Shown: positions 27,996-40,164, counted from the first letter of the stretch. The stretch is 64,000 nt of DNA from Streptomyces muensis (GCF_021474425.1 NZ_JAKEIP010000013.1:1-64000), one strand, 5' to 3'. Notes: generated from the sequence alone by a model not told the origin. Program-made: numbers and translations.

Positions 27996-29152
27996 TGGCC
28001 AAGAGGCGCCCCAACGGCGGGGGCACTATCTCGAAGCGGGCGGACGGCCGATACATGGGCCGTGCGTACGTCACCGACACGGACGGCCACCGCGTCCGCA
28101 AGACGGTGTACGGCGCCACATGGGATGAAGCCAACGAGAAGCTCGGCAAGCTCCAAGACCAAGAGCGCAACGGTGTCCCGGTGCCCTCCCGTGCCTGGTC
28201 GCTCGGGGAGTGGCTGGCCTATTGGCTTGAGCACATCGTTGAGCCGGACTCCGAGCACAACACGTACGTCAAGTACGAGTCCAAGGTCAGGCTGTACCTG
28301 GTGCCGCATCTCGGCAAGAAGCCGCTGGTCAAGCTGACTCCTGCACAGGTCCGCGCTTTCATGGCGACGTTGAAGCGGGACAAGGTACCAGCCCCCACGC
28401 GCTTCGAGGTGCTCCGTGTGCTCCGGAACGCCCTCAACCGGGCCATCCGCGAAGAGCTGCTGACGCGCAACGTCGCTCTCCTGGTCGACATGCCCAAGGT
28501 CAGCAAGGACAAGGGCACGGCATGGAACGCCCGTGAGGCGATCATGTTCCTCCGCGCCGTTCGTGCCCACCGCCTCTACGCGGCCTGCGTGCTCGTCTTG
28601 GTGCTCGGTCTCCGCCGCAGTGAGGTGCTGGGCCTGCGCTGGCAAGACATCGACTTCGAGGCACGACAGTTCACCCCGGTCAAGCAGGTGCAGCGCGTGA
28701 AGGCCGTCGGCCTGGTCCTCAAGGACCTCAAGACCGAGTCGTCACAGGCCGTGCTCCCCCTGCCGGAGTTCTGCGCCCGTGCCCTGGAAGAGCGGCGGGA
28801 GCTACAAGACCTGGAACGGAAGATCGCTGGTGAGCATTGGACTCAGGAGCCGGATCAAGACCTGATCTTCTCGTCTGAGCATGGCGGCATGATCGACCCG
28901 GTGGGCTTCTCCCGCACCTTCGATCGGCTCGTCAAGCGCGCCGGCGTCCGCCGCATCACAGTCCGCCTCGCCCGGCACACCTGTGGGACCCTGCTCGCCT
29001 TCCTGAAGGTGCACCCCAAGGTGGCACAGGCGATCCTCCGGCACAGCCAGATCAGCATGACCATGGACGTCTACACGCACGTGGTCGGCGACAGTGAGCG
29101 GGAAGCCGTCGGGATGCTCGCGGAGCTGCTCGAGGATCCGCTCATTGGCTGA
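27995..29152 (+). CDS. int: Tyrosine-recombinase integrase
   Basis: 385 aa. Core-binding domain about 68-160, catalytic domain after 175. Catalytic residues: Arg in LGLRRSE (207/208), RHTCG with Arg327, ILRHSQ with His350, and Tyr360 in DVYTHV. The His normally three residues before the second Arg is an Arg here (R324), an unusual substitution. It recombines the 44-bp core with tRNA-Ile. The gene ends 70 bp from the right att core. Confidence 0.93.
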   Translation: MAKRRPNGGGTISKRADGRYMGRAYVTDTDGHRVRKTVYGATWDEANEKLGKLQDQERNGVPVPSRAWSLGEWLAYWLEHIVEPDSEHNTYVKYESKVRLYLVPHLGKKPLVKLTPAQVRAFMATLKRDKVPAPTRFEVLRVLRNALNRAIREELLTRNVALLVDMPKVSKDKGTAWNAREAIMFLRAVRAHRLYAACVLVLVLGLRRSEVLGLRWQDIDFEARQFTPVKQVQRVKAVGLVLKDLKTESSQAVLPLPEFCARALEERRELQDLERKIAGEHWTQEPDQDLIFSSEHGGMIDPVGFSRTFDRLVKRAGVRRITVRLARHTCGTLLAFLKVHPKVAQAILRHSQISMTMDVYTHVVGDSEREAVGMLAELLEDPLIG

Positions 29153-29162
29153 TCGCCGCTGT

Positions 29163-29183
29163 TGGTGTCAACCACTGGTGTCA
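29163..29183 (+). repeat. Paired TGGTGTCA repeats at the right end
   Basis: TGGTGTCA at 29163-29170 and 29176-29183, same spacing as at 18465-18485, between int and the att core. Confidence 0.6.
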
Positions 29184-29217
29184 AAAGACCCCCGGACCGA
29201 TGATCCGGGGGTCTTTT
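29183..29217. terminator. Terminator between int and right att site
   Basis: A perfect 14-bp stem with a 7-nt loop, AAAA/TTTT flanks. It ends int transcription and separates it from the antisense tRNA. It mirrors the hairpin at 18286-18319 beside the left core. Confidence 0.9.
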
Positions 29218-29222
29218 CGCTG

Positions 29223-29266
29223 GTGGGGCTAACAGGATTTGAACCTGTGGCCTCATCCTTATCAGG
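29223..29266. repeat. Right attachment site (core copy 2, within intact tRNA-Ile)
   Basis: 44 bp identical to 18325-18368; covers tRNA positions 32-74 plus one base. The element supplies this 3' half and so restores a functional tRNA. Confidence 0.95.
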
Positions 29267-29297
29267 GATGCGCTCTAACCAACTGAGCTATAGCCCC
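29224..29297 (-). tRNA. tRNA-Ile (anticodon GAT), AICE integration target
   Basis: 74 nt, acceptor GGGGCTA/TAGCCCC, anticodon loop CTGATAA, T-loop TTCAAAT, discriminator A; CCA not encoded. Follows gyrA and DUF3566, its standard actinobacterial place. Confidence 0.98.
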
Positions 29298-29406
29298 GCC
29301 GCGCTCTGCGGTGTGTCCCGCGCGCTGACTCCTGAAGATTAGCGCACGACCGGGGCAGTCCCAAAATCGGTTGTCGGGGGACCGTCAGCCGCGGTTCAGC
29401 CGCAGG

Positions 29407-30210
29407 TCACTCGTCCTCGGCCAGGGTCAGCTCGACGCCGCCCACGAAGCCGGCGGAGAGGTTGTAGATGAACGCGCCGAGTGTGGCCAGCGCCGTCGCG
29501 AGGACGACGTCGATGACCGCGATGATCGACGTGAACATCAGGACGTGCGGCAGCGACAGGAAGGACTGCAGGTCGAAGCCGTTCGACTCGTTCGAACCGG
29601 TCGCCTCGGAGATCGTGCCGCCGACCGTCGAGAAGACGCCCATCGCGTCCATGACCATCCACAGCACCGCGGACGCGACGATCGTGCAGATGCCCAGCGC
29701 GATGGAGAGCAGGAAGCTGACCTTCATCACCGACCAGGGGTCGGCCTTGGCCACGCGCAGGCGCGCCTTACGGGTGCGGGGCGTCGTACTGGCCCCCGTG
29801 CGCGGCCGGCGTACCGCGCTCGCCGGAGCGGGCGTCTGGTAGGCCTGCGGCGGGTGGTAGGGCCCCGCGGCGGGCTGCTGTGCCTGGCGTTCCCCGGGCA
29901 GCGGCGACGCGGCCGTCTGCTGCGTCCCTGAGGGCGCCGGCTGCGGCTGGGCGCCCGGACCGGCCGAGCCCGCGCCGGCCGGGTACTGCTGGGACTGCCC
30001 GGTGCCTCGGGTGTCCGTCACGGTTCCCCCCTGGGATCCAGGCGCGCCTGACGAGGGCGAGTCCTTCGCGGGCGACTTGATCGCCTTCAGCTGCGTGGTG
30101 TGCGTGTCCGTCGCACGCGCGGCGGAGCCACGGCCTCCGCCGTCCGTCTCCTTACCGGCCGTAGAACCGGTCGGGGTTCCGGACGATCCGGCGCCCGTGG
30201 CTCCGCTCAC
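29407..30210 (-). CDS. DUF3566 membrane protein downstream of gyrA
   Basis: 267 aa, GTG start with GAGGAG 9 nt upstream. About 145 residues of Gly/Ala/Pro/Gln-rich disordered tail lead into DUF3566 with two transmembrane helices (KVSFLLSIALGICTIVASAVLWMVM and the IIAVIDVVLATALATLGAFIYNL region). DUF3566 follows gyrA in actinobacteria; the mycobacterial relative is linked to the CwsA/Wag31 polar growth environment, but function is not fixed. 18 bp from gyrA. Confidence 0.9.
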   Translation of the reverse strand: MSGATGAGSSGTPTGSTAGKETDGGGRGSAARATDTHTTQLKAIKSPAKDSPSSGAPGSQGGTVTDTRGTGQSQQYPAGAGSAGPGAQPQPAPSGTQQTAASPLPGERQAQQPAAGPYHPPQAYQTPAPASAVRRPRTGASTTPRTRKARLRVAKADPWSVMKVSFLLSIALGICTIVASAVLWMVMDAMGVFSTVGGTISEATGSNESNGFDLQSFLSLPHVLMFTSIIAVIDVVLATALATLGAFIYNLSAGFVGGVELTLAEDE

Positions 30211-30228
30211 GATGACTCACTCCTCGTG

Positions 30229-32820
30229 CTACTCGGCCGAGGGTGCCTCACCCTCGTCCGTGCCGATGGTCGCGGCGGCATCCTCGGCGGTCTCGTCGAC
30301 GGCCACATCGCCGTCGACCTCCTCCGCCTCGCGTCCCGCCTCGGCGTTACGTGCGATACCCACGACGGCATCGCGCTTGCCCAGGTTGATCAGTTGGACG
30401 CCCATGGTGTCACGGCCCGTCTCCCTGACCTCGTTGACTCGCGTACGAATCACACCGCCGCCCAGCGTGATGGCGAGGATCTCGTCGGTCTCCTCGACCA
30501 CCAGCGCACCGACGAGCGAGCCGCGGTCCTCGACGATCTTGGCGGCCTTGATACCGAGGCCACCGCGACCCTGTACGCGGTACTCGTCGACGGGGGTCCG
30601 CTTCGCGTACCCACCGTCGGTGGCAGTGAACACGAACGTACCGGTTCGAACAACATTCATCGAGAGCAGCTCGTCTCCCTCGCGGAAGCTCATGCCCTTG
30701 ACGCCGGAGGTGGCGCGGCCCATGGGACGCAGCGACTCGTCCGTGGCCGTGAACCTGATCGACTGTGCCTTCTTGCTGATCAGAAGCAGATCGTCATCGG
30801 CCGAGACGAGTTCGGCACCGATCAGTTCATCGTCGGAACCGTCCTCCATGGCACGGAGGTTGATCGCGATGACACCGCCGGAGCGCGGCGAATCGTAATC
30901 CTTCAGAGGCGTCTTCTTCACCAGACCCGCCTTCGTGGCCAGCACCAGGTAAGGCGCCGCCTCGTAGTCACGGATCGCGAGGATCTCGGCGATGGCCTCG
31001 TCCGGCTGGAAGGCCAGCAGGTTCGCGACGTGCTGCCCGCGCGCGTCACGCCCGGCGTCGGGCAGCTCGTAGGCCTTCGCCCGGTACACCCGGCCCTTGT
31101 TGGTGAAGAACAGCAGCCAGTGGTGCGTGGTCGAGACGAAGAAGTGGTCGACGATGTCGTCTTCCTTCAGCTTCGTGCCGCGTACGCCCTTGCCGCCGCG
31201 CTTCTGCGCCCGGTAGTCGACCGTCTTGGTGCGCTTGACGTAGCCGCCGCGCGTGACGGTGACCACGATGTCCTCTTCGGCGATGAGGTCCTCGATGGAC
31301 ATGTCACCGTCGTAGGGGACCAGCATGGTCTTGCGGTCGTCGCCGTACTTCTCGACGATCGCGGCGAGTTCCGCGCTGACGATGCCGCGCTGGCGGACCG
31401 GGGAGGCCAGGATCTCGTTGTACTCGGTGATCTTCGCCTGGAGCTCGTCGTGCTCCTGGATGATCTTCTGGCGTTCCAGGGCGGCCAGCCGGCGCAGCTG
31501 CATCTCGAGGATGGCGTTGGCCTGGATCTCGTCGATCTCCAGGAGCTCCATCAGGCCCCCGCGCGCGATCTCGACGGTGTCGCTGCGCCGGATGAGTGCG
31601 ATGACCTCGTCGATGGCGTCCAGGGCCTTCAGCAGGCCGCGCAGGATGTGCGCCCGCTCCTCGGCCTTGCGCAGCCGGAACTTCGTACGGCGGACGATGA
31701 CCTCGATCTGGTGCGTCACCCAGTGGCGGATGAACGCGTCCAGGGAGAGGGTGCGCGGGACACCGTCGACGAGCGCCAGCATGTTGGCGCCGAAGTTCGT
31801 CTGAAGGTCCGTGTGCTTGTAGAGGTTATTGAGTACGACCTTGGCGACCGCGTCCCTCTTGAGCACGATGACCAGGCGCTGACCGGTACGGGACGAGGTC
31901 TCGTCACGGACGTCCGCGATGCCGCCGATCTTGCCGTCCTTCACCAGGTCGGCGATCTTCTGCGCGAGGTTGTCGGGGTTGACCTGGTAGGGCAGCTCCG
32001 TGACCACCAGGCACTGGCGGTTCTGGATCTCCTCGACCTCGACGACCGCGCGCATGGTGATGGAGCCGCGGCCGGTGCGGTACGCCTCTTCGATGCCCTT
32101 ACGGCCCACCACAAGGGCGCCCGTCGGGAAGTCGGGGCCCTTGATGCGCTCGATAAGGGCGTCCAGGAGCTCCTCGTGCGAGGCCTCCGGGTTCTCCAGG
32201 TACCACTGGGCGCCGGCCGCGACCTCGCGCAGGTTGTGCGGCGGGATGTTGGTCGCCATACCGACCGCGATCCCGGCCGAGCCGTTGATCAGCAGGTTCG
32301 GGAAGCGGGCCGGCAGGACGGTCGGCTCCTGGGAGCGGCCGTCGTAGTTGTCCGTGAAGTCGACGGTCTCCTCGTCGATGTCACGGACCATCTCCATCGA
32401 CAGCGGCGCCATCTTGCACTCGGTGTAGCGCATGGCCGCCGCCGGGTCGTTGCCCGGAGAGCCGAAGTTGCCGTTGGAGTCGACGAGCGGCATGCGCATC
32501 GACCACGGCTGGGCGAGGCGCACCAGGGCGTCGTAGATGGAGGAGTCGCCGTGCGGGTGGTAGTTGCCCATGACGTCGCCGACGACGCGCGCGCACTTGT
32601 AGAAGCCGCGCTCGGGGCGGTAGCCGCCGTCGTACATGGCGTACAGGACGCGGCGGTGGACGGGCTTGAGGCCGTCGCGGACGTCCGGCAGCGCACGCGA
32701 GACGATGACGGACATCGCGTAGTCGAGGTAGGAGCGCTGCATCTCCGTCTCGAGCCCCACGGGCTCGACACGCAGGGTCTGTCCCTCGTCAGGCGTGACG
32801 GGAGTGTTCTCGTCGGTCAT
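30229..32820 (-). CDS. gyrA: DNA gyrase subunit A
   Basis: 863 aa, full length. N-terminal winged-helix domain with catalytic Tyr in the R-x-Y segment, the quinolone region [14 protein letters not shown] with unmutated-looking Ser and Asp, and a C-terminal beta-pinwheel with the gyrase box QRGGKG. Introduces negative supercoils with GyrB. 42 bp downstream of gyrB and probably co-transcribed. Confidence 0.98.
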   Translation of the reverse strand: MTDENTPVTPDEGQTLRVEPVGLETEMQRSYLDYAMSVIVSRALPDVRDGLKPVHRRVLYAMYDGGYRPERGFYKCARVVGDVMGNYHPHGDSSIYDALVRLAQPWSMRMPLVDSNGNFGSPGNDPAAAMRYTECKMAPLSMEMVRDIDEETVDFTDNYDGRSQEPTVLPARFPNLLINGSAGIAVGMATNIPPHNLREVAAGAQWYLENPEASHEELLDALIERIKGPDFPTGALVVGRKGIEEAYRTGRGSITMRAVVEVEEIQNRQCLVVTELPYQVNPDNLAQKIADLVKDGKIGGIADVRDETSSRTGQRLVIVLKRDAVAKVVLNNLYKHTDLQTNFGANMLALVDGVPRTLSLDAFIRHWVTHQIEVIVRRTKFRLRKAEERAHILRGLLKALDAIDEVIALIRRSDTVEIARGGLMELLEIDEIQANAILEMQLRRLAALERQKIIQEHDELQAKITEYNEILASPVRQRGIVSAELAAIVEKYGDDRKTMLVPYDGDMSIEDLIAEEDIVVTVTRGGYVKRTKTVDYRAQKRGGKGVRGTKLKEDDIVDHFFVSTTHHWLLFFTNKGRVYRAKAYELPDAGRDARGQHVANLLAFQPDEAIAEILAIRDYEAAPYLVLATKAGLVKKTPLKDYDSPRSGGVIAINLRAMEDGSDDELIGAELVSADDDLLLISKKAQSIRFTATDESLRPMGRATSGVKGMSFREGDELLSMNVVRTGTFVFTATDGGYAKRTPVDEYRVQGRGGLGIKAAKIVEDRGSLVGALVVEETDEILAITLGGGVIRTRVNEVRETGRDTMGVQLINLGKRDAVVGIARNAEAGREAEEVDGDVAVDETAEDAAATIGTDEGEAPSAE

Positions 32821-32862
32821 TGCTGGTGAAAGTCCTTCCTGGTGCGGTCAGCTGAGACCGAC

Positions 32863-35409
<2,547 letters not shown>

Positions 35410-35958
35410 TCACCCGTAGGTGTCGCCGGGCCCCGTGCTGCCGGGCGCGCGCAGCGGGCCGTACCGGCGGGCCGGGCCGCCCGGCCCCTGCACCTTGATC
35501 TGCCGCACCGCGCCATGACCGAGGTCCTCGTTCAGACGGGCCACCAGAGTCGGGGCGAGCAGCCGCAGGTTCGTCGCCCAGGCCGTCGAGTCGCAGCGAA
35601 CGACCAGAACCCGCTCGTCCTCGTCGTACTTCTCCGGCACACAGTGCTTGGCGACGTCCTCGCCGACGATCTGTGGCCAACGGCCCATCACACCGCCCAC
35701 CGCGGCCGGCGCCTCCCAGCCCCGCTCGGTGATCAAGCGGTTAATGGCAGCGCCGAGCGCCAAGGGGTCGCGGCCGTCGGCACGCGCGCCCGAGCGCAAT
35801 CCCCCGCGCCGCGCCTGCTTCTTCTGCTGCGCCGCGTCCCCACGCGCGCGCGCCTGTTCCTTGGCCGCCCTCAGCGCCACGCGCGCGAGGTCGACGCCAG
35901 AGGGTTCCGGAGCCTTCCTGGCGGCCTCCGGGGCCTTCTCGGACGGGTTCTCGCTCAT
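35410..35958 (-). CDS. DciA-like DUF721 protein (predicted helicase loader partner)
   Basis: 182 aa. The N-terminus is Lys/Arg/Ala-rich and disordered; the DUF721 domain (about 60-160) includes [29 protein letters not shown] and the WATNLRLL segment. DciA replaces DnaC/DnaI as operator of DnaB loading in many bacteria. ATGA overlap with recF places it in the dnaN-recF-gyrB replication cluster. Confidence 0.88.
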   Translation of the reverse strand: MSENPSEKAPEAARKAPEPSGVDLARVALRAAKEQARARGDAAQQKKQARRGGLRSGARADGRDPLALGAAINRLITERGWEAPAAVGGVMGRWPQIVGEDVAKHCVPEKYDEDERVLVVRCDSTAWATNLRLLAPTLVARLNEDLGHGAVRQIKVQGPGGPARRYGPLRAPGSTGPGDTYG

Positions 35959-37076
35959 ACGCGCTCCACCGACCCCTCGGCCACCGCGTACCGCGCCCCC
36001 GCCAACACGTGCGGTACGTCGTCGTCGACCGCGGCCGTCACCAGGACCTGCTCGCCGGGCGCGACCAGCTCGGCCAGCCGCTCACGGCGCCGGGCGTCCA
36101 GCTCGGCGAAGACGTCGTCGAGCACCAGCACCGGCTCGTTGCCCTCGGCCCGCAAAAGGTCGTACGAGGCCAGCCGCAGCGCCAGCGCGTACGACCAGGA
36201 CTCGCCGTGCGAGGCGTACCCCTTGGCGGGCAGCTGACCGAGTTTGAGAAGCAAATCGTCCCGATGAGGGCCTACGAGGGTGACGCCACGCTCGATCTCC
36301 TGCTTACGGGCCTCGGCGAGTGCCGCCATCAGCTGCTCGAAGAGATCCTCGCGCGTGTGCGCCTCGCCGGGAGCCGACGGCTTGTAGTCCAGGGAGACCG
36401 GGCCGCCCCCTGGGGCCAGCTGCTCGTACGCCTTGTCGGCCAGCGGCTGGATCGCGGCGATCAGGTCGAGGCGCTGGGCGAGCAACTCGGCGCCCGCGCG
36501 CGCGAGATGCTGGTCCCAGACGTCGAGTGTGGACAGGTCCATGGAGCGGCCGCCGTGCCTTCTGGCGAGCGCGGCCGACTTCAGGAGGGTGTTGCGCTGC
36601 TTGAGGACGCGTTCGTAGTCGGAGCGCACGCCTGCCATGCGCGGGGAGCGGGCGGTGATCAGCTCGTCGAGGAAGCGGCGCCGCTCCCCGGGGTCGCCCT
36701 TGACCAGGGCGAGATCCTCCGGCGCGAACAGGACGGTCCGCACGATGCCGAGCACGTCACGGGGTCTGACCTGCGAGGACCTGTTGATACGGGCCCGGTT
36801 TGCCCTGCCGGGGTTCAGCTCAAGCTCGACCAGCTGCTGCCGGTCGCCCTGACGTACCTGCGCCCGGATGATCGCCCGGTCGGCGCCCATGCGGACCAGG
36901 GGGGCGTCGGAGGCGACGCGATGACTGCCGAGGGTGGCGAGATAGCCGACGGCCTCGACGAGGTTGGTCTTGCCCTGGCCGTTGGGGCCGACGAAGGCGG
37001 TGACGCCCGGGTCGAGCGGAACTTCGACCCGGGCGTACGAGCGGAAGTCGGCCAGCGACAGATGCGTGACGTGCAT
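35955..37076 (-). CDS. recF: RecF DNA repair ATPase
   Basis: 373 aa. Walker [13 protein letters not shown] signature in the LASYDLL region, Walker [14 protein letters not shown]. Loads RecA at gaps with RecO/RecR. Standard position between gyrB and dnaN. A DnaA-box group lies just upstream in the gap to the gnd gene. Confidence 0.96.
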   Translation of the reverse strand: MHVTHLSLADFRSYARVEVPLDPGVTAFVGPNGQGKTNLVEAVGYLATLGSHRVASDAPLVRMGADRAIIRAQVRQGDRQQLVELELNPGRANRARINRSSQVRPRDVLGIVRTVLFAPEDLALVKGDPGERRRFLDELITARSPRMAGVRSDYERVLKQRNTLLKSAALARRHGGRSMDLSTLDVWDQHLARAGAELLAQRLDLIAAIQPLADKAYEQLAPGGGPVSLDYKPSAPGEAHTREDLFEQLMAALAEARKQEIERGVTLVGPHRDDLLLKLGQLPAKGYASHGESWSYALALRLASYDLLRAEGNEPVLVLDDVFAELDARRRERLAELVAPGEQVLVTAAVDDDVPHVLAGARYAVAEGSVERV

Positions 37077-37122
37077 GGTCGTTCGCCGACCTCCCCCAAC
37101 GTGTGGTTCAACCTTCCCCAGT

Positions 37123-37231
37123 TGTGGACAACCGGGTCACTCCCGAGGGTGCCAGGGTGTCACCCCCAGGGTGTGGAAACTTCTGTGTGGACTTCTGTGG
37201 TCCTTGTGTCCTCTTGTGCCCTTGTGGACTA
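37123..37231. promoter_or_regulatory. DnaA-box group in the recF-gnd gap
   Basis: One perfect box TGTGGACAA (37123-37131), and weaker TGTGGAAAC (37172-37180), TGTGGACTT (37186-37194) and TGTGGACTA (37223-37231), all in the same orientation. The last overlaps the gnd stop. Confidence 0.65.
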
Positions 37232-38104
37232 CTTCGTCTCGACCGCGTGGCCACCGAACTGGTTCCGCAGCGCCGCGATCATCTTCATCTGCGGAGAGTC
37301 GTCCTGGCGGGACGCGAACCGCGCGAACAGCGACGCGGTGATCGCCGGCAGCGGCACCGCGTGGTCGATCGCGGCCTCCACAGTCCAGCGTCCCTCACCG
37401 GAGTCCTGTGCAAAACCCTTGAGCTTGTCCAGGTGCTCGTCCTCGTCGAGGGCGTTCACCGCGAGGTCCAGCAGCCAGGAACGGATCACCGTGCCCTCCT
37501 GCCAGGAGCGGAACACCTCCCGGACGTCGGTCACCGAGTCGACCTTCTCCAGCAGCTCCCAGCCCTCGGCGTAGGCCTGCATCATCGCGTACTCGATGCC
37601 GTTGTGGACCATCTTCGCGAAGTGCCCCGCGCCGACCTTGCCGGCGTGCACGGCGCCGAAGTCGCCCTCCGGCTTCAAGGCGTCGAAGAACGGCTGCACC
37701 TTGGCCACGTTCTCCGCGTCGCCGCCGTACATCAGCGCATAGCCGTTCTCCAGGCCCCAGACGCCGCCGGAGACGCCGCAGTCGACGAAGCCGATGCCCT
37801 TGGCCGCCAGCTCCTCGGCGTGCCGCTCGTCGTCCGTCCAGCGCGAGTTCCCGCCGTCCACCACGACGTCACCGGGCTCCAGCAGCTCGGCGAGCTCGTC
37901 GATGGTCGACTGGGTCGGGGCACCGGCCGGGACCATCACCCAGACCACGCGCGGCCCGGGCAGCTTGCCCACAAGTTCTTCCAGGCTGTGGACATCCGCG
38001 AGGTCCGCGTTGCGGTCGTATCCGACGACGGTGTGGCCCGCGCGGCGTATCCGCTCGCGCATGTTGCCGCCCATCTTGCCGAGGCCGACGAGACCGAGCT
38101 CCAT
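37229..38104 (-). CDS. gnd: 6-phosphogluconate dehydrogenase family (decarboxylating, short type)
   Basis: 291 aa. Rossmann motif GLVGLGKMGGNM at the N-terminus, catalytic segment DCGVSGG, and KMVHNGIEYAMMQAYAEG in the helical domain with Lys/Asn. The short form of NAD-preferring enzymes rather than the ~480-aa classical Gnd. Converts 6-phosphogluconate to ribulose-5-phosphate. In Streptomyces it sits between recF and dnaN, which interrupts the usual dnaN-recF operon. Confidence 0.9.
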   Translation of the reverse strand: MELGLVGLGKMGGNMRERIRRAGHTVVGYDRNADLADVHSLEELVGKLPGPRVVWVMVPAGAPTQSTIDELAELLEPGDVVVDGGNSRWTDDERHAEELAAKGIGFVDCGVSGGVWGLENGYALMYGGDAENVAKVQPFFDALKPEGDFGAVHAGKVGAGHFAKMVHNGIEYAMMQAYAEGWELLEKVDSVTDVREVFRSWQEGTVIRSWLLDLAVNALDEDEHLDKLKGFAQDSGEGRWTVEAAIDHAVPLPAITASLFARFASRQDDSPQMKMIAALRNQFGGHAVETK

Positions 38105-38260
38105 CAGTTGTTCCTTAGGTCGCTGTGGCGTGTGAGGCACCTTCGTGCCCACGCCAGAGCCTAAACCCGGACGCACGTGCACATCCGTGGGCATACGCGC
38201 TCATACGTACGCCCTCACCTGCGCGTTCTCCCACAGGCCGGGGGCACTTCTCCACCGGCC

Positions 38261-38269
38261 TGTGGACAA
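38261..38269 (-). promoter_or_regulatory. Perfect DnaA box between dnaN and gnd
   Basis: TGTGGACAA, 12 bp past the dnaN stop; a weak TTCTCCACC lies 13 bp to the left on the other strand. Confidence 0.65.
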
Positions 38270-38280
38270 CTGTCGGCTGC

Positions 38281-39411
38281 TCAGCCGCTCAGACGCACCG
38301 GCATGATCAGGTACTTGTAGGCCTCGTCCGCCTCGGCGTCCAACGCCGGCTTGCCGCTGAGCAGCGCAGGCTTCGTGGACGTCGTGAAGGACAGCTGGGC
38401 GACCGGGGAGTCGATGGCGCTCAGGCCGTCCAGCAGGAAGGTCGGGTTGAAGGCGATCGAGATGTCGTCGCCCTCCAGCTGGGCGTCGACCCTCTCCACA
38501 GCCTGTGCGTCGTCGCTGGAGCCGGCCTCCAGGATCAGCACACCCTGCTCGAAGCTCAGCCGCACCGGAGTGTTGCGCTCGGCGACCAGGGCCACACGCT
38601 TGACGGCCTCCACGAAGGGGGCGGTCTCGATCACGGCGACGGAGTTGAACTCCGTCGGGAACAGCGTGCGGTACTTCGGGAGGTCGCCCTCCAGCAGACG
38701 GGTCGTCGTACGGCGCCCGGCGCCCTCGAAACCGATCAGGCCCTCGCCCGCACCTGAGCCGGACAGCGCCAGCGTCACGCTGTCACCGCTGGTGAGCGCC
38801 TTGGCGGTGTCCAGGAGCGTCTTGGCGGGCACCAGGGCGACAGCGGACGCCTCCGGGTTCTCCGGCTTCCACAGGAACTCGCGGACCGCGAAGCGGTAGC
38901 GGTCGGTGGACGCCAGCGTCACCGTGTCGCCCTCGATCTCGATGCGCACACCGGTCAGGACGGGCAGCGTGTCGTCGCGGCCGGCCGCGATGGCGACCTG
39001 GGCGGCCGCGGACGCGAAGACCTCGCCGGGGACGGTGCCCGTGGCGTTCGGCATCTGCGGCAGCGCCGGGTACTCCTCCACAGGCAGTGTGTGGAGTGTG
39101 AACCGCGAGGAGCCGCAGACCACGGTCGCCCGTACACCGTCTGTGGAAATCTCCACCGGCCGGTTGGGGAGCGCGCGGCAGATGTCCGCGAGCAGTCGGC
39201 CCGAGACCAGGACCGTGCCCTCCTCCTCGACCTCCGTCTCCACCGACACCCGCGCCGAGACCTCGTAGTCGAAGCTGGACAGGCTCAGCTGGCCGTCCTC
39301 GGCCTTGAGGAGGAGGCCGGCGAGGACAGGCGCCGGCGGACGGGCCGGAAGGCTGCGTGCCGCCCAGGCCACTGCCTCCGCGAGTACGTCGCGTTCCACC
39401 CGGATCTTCAC
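38281..39411 (-). CDS. dnaN: DNA polymerase III beta sliding clamp
   Basis: 376 aa, usual length. GTG start with GGAGG 8 nt upstream; a longer frame into oriC is spurious. Three clamp domains are recognisable, with the typical LVSGRLLADI, STDRYRFAV and C-terminal YLIMPVRL clamp end. Tethers the polymerase to DNA. Transcribed away from oriC. Confidence 0.97.
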   Translation of the reverse strand: MKIRVERDVLAEAVAWAARSLPARPPAPVLAGLLLKAEDGQLSLSSFDYEVSARVSVETEVEEEGTVLVSGRLLADICRALPNRPVEISTDGVRATVVCGSSRFTLHTLPVEEYPALPQMPNATGTVPGEVFASAAAQVAIAAGRDDTLPVLTGVRIEIEGDTVTLASTDRYRFAVREFLWKPENPEASAVALVPAKTLLDTAKALTSGDSVTLALSGSGAGEGLIGFEGAGRRTTTRLLEGDLPKYRTLFPTEFNSVAVIETAPFVEAVKRVALVAERNTPVRLSFEQGVLILEAGSSDDAQAVERVDAQLEGDDISIAFNPTFLLDGLSAIDSPVAQLSFTTSTKPALLSGKPALDAEADEAYKYLIMPVRLSG

Positions 39412-39640
39412 TGTTGCCGCCTCCTGCTGTTGCCGGCGCTTCTCGCTCTGCCTGGCCCTCGTCGTCTGTCTCTGTGTCGTCGGCCCCTGTGAGGGGAAGG
39501 ACACCGGGGACCAGTCTGACGCACGGCACTGACAGTAGGTGCCTCTCGGGGTCAAGTCGTGACGAGGGGCAGCCGGGGGCCGGACGGCGAGTTGTGCACA
39601 GGACCCTCTTCGAAACGAATTCCCAGCTCTCTCTAGTTGG

Positions 39641-39674
39641 GAGTAGTAGTAGGGCCTGTGGATACCGTGGATAA
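39641..39674 (-). promoter_or_regulatory. Putative DnaA-trio unwinding element
   Basis: On the minus strand: two abutting boxes TTATCCACG and GTATCCACA, then GGCC, then CTACTACTACTC. This is the box - GC spacer - DnaA-trio order of the basal unwinding system defined in Bacillus subtilis and proposed for many bacteria. It lies at the dnaN edge of oriC, next to the least GC-rich part (39610-39650). Confidence 0.65.
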
Positions 39675-40164
39675 CCTCGTTTGCCCAGCTCAGAGCGGAG
39701 ATTTTGTCCACGGGGCCTGTGGGTGGCGGCGGTGGACAACTCAGCGTTTCTGTGGAGAACGGAAAGTTCTGCACACCCCGTGCACAGGTCGGGGCGACTT
39801 CTCCCCAGCGCCGTCCCCAGCTTTACCCACGTTTCCCACAGCCCAACCCGGCACCTTCGTGTGACGCCTTTCACTCGGGCCGGTGAGGAGGCGCGTCGTG
39901 TTGCCGAACAGTGGACAGCGATGTGGAGAAGGTGGGGATCGCTGGGGACAACCGGCCACAGCCTGTGGGTTGCCCGTGGACAACTTGATGCACAGCCTGT
40001 GGATCTTTTCGCTGTCCACAGTCTGTGGAGATCGTTCGTCCACGAATCCACAACCAGCTGACCTGGTCTGATGGTCTTTCAACAGGCGGCCCTGTGGACA
40101 CAGTCTGGACAACTTCCCAGTCCCCAGGGTGTGGACGCCAGAAAGTCACCGAATCTGTGGAGAG
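39641..40164. other. oriC: Chromosomal replication origin oriC
   Basis: The 951-bp dnaN-dnaA gap carries about 19 DnaA-box matches. Clear ones include TTGTCCACG (39704), GGTGGACAA (39731), TGTGGAGAA (39751, 39922), CGTGGACAA (39975), CTGTCCACA (40012), TGTGGAGAT (40024), TGTGGACAC (40093), TGTGGACGC (40130) and TGTGGAGAG (40156). Two groups, 39657-39840 and 39910-40164, fit the two-cluster, 19-box origin known from Streptomyces. Few boxes match consensus perfectly, so cooperative binding is expected. Confidence 0.96.

Larger units (their letters stand above)
18325..29266. mobile_element. Actinomycete integrative and conjugative element (AICE) in tRNA-Ile
   Basis: About 10.9 kb bounded by identical 44-bp direct repeats that are the 3' part of tRNA-Ile. 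Order from left: small membrane protein, structured non-coding tract, NERD protein, GntR repressor, small conserved protein, TraB/FtsK translocase, four small proteins, SpdB-like protein, transfer protein, membrane protein, zinc-ribbon protein, cytosine methyltransferase, RepSA-like initiator, Xis and integrase. The rep-xis-int order and the repressor type match pSAM2. All core genes are intact, so excision, replication and conjugative transfer look possible. Confidence 0.93.

Noticed and set aside
18325-29266. Prophage instead of AICE
   Set aside because: No capsid, terminase, tail or lysis genes; rep-xis-int with TraB and Spd genes fits an AICE.
32440-32640. Quinolone-resistance mutation in gyrA
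   Set aside because: The GDSSIYD segment keeps the usual Ser and Asp positions.
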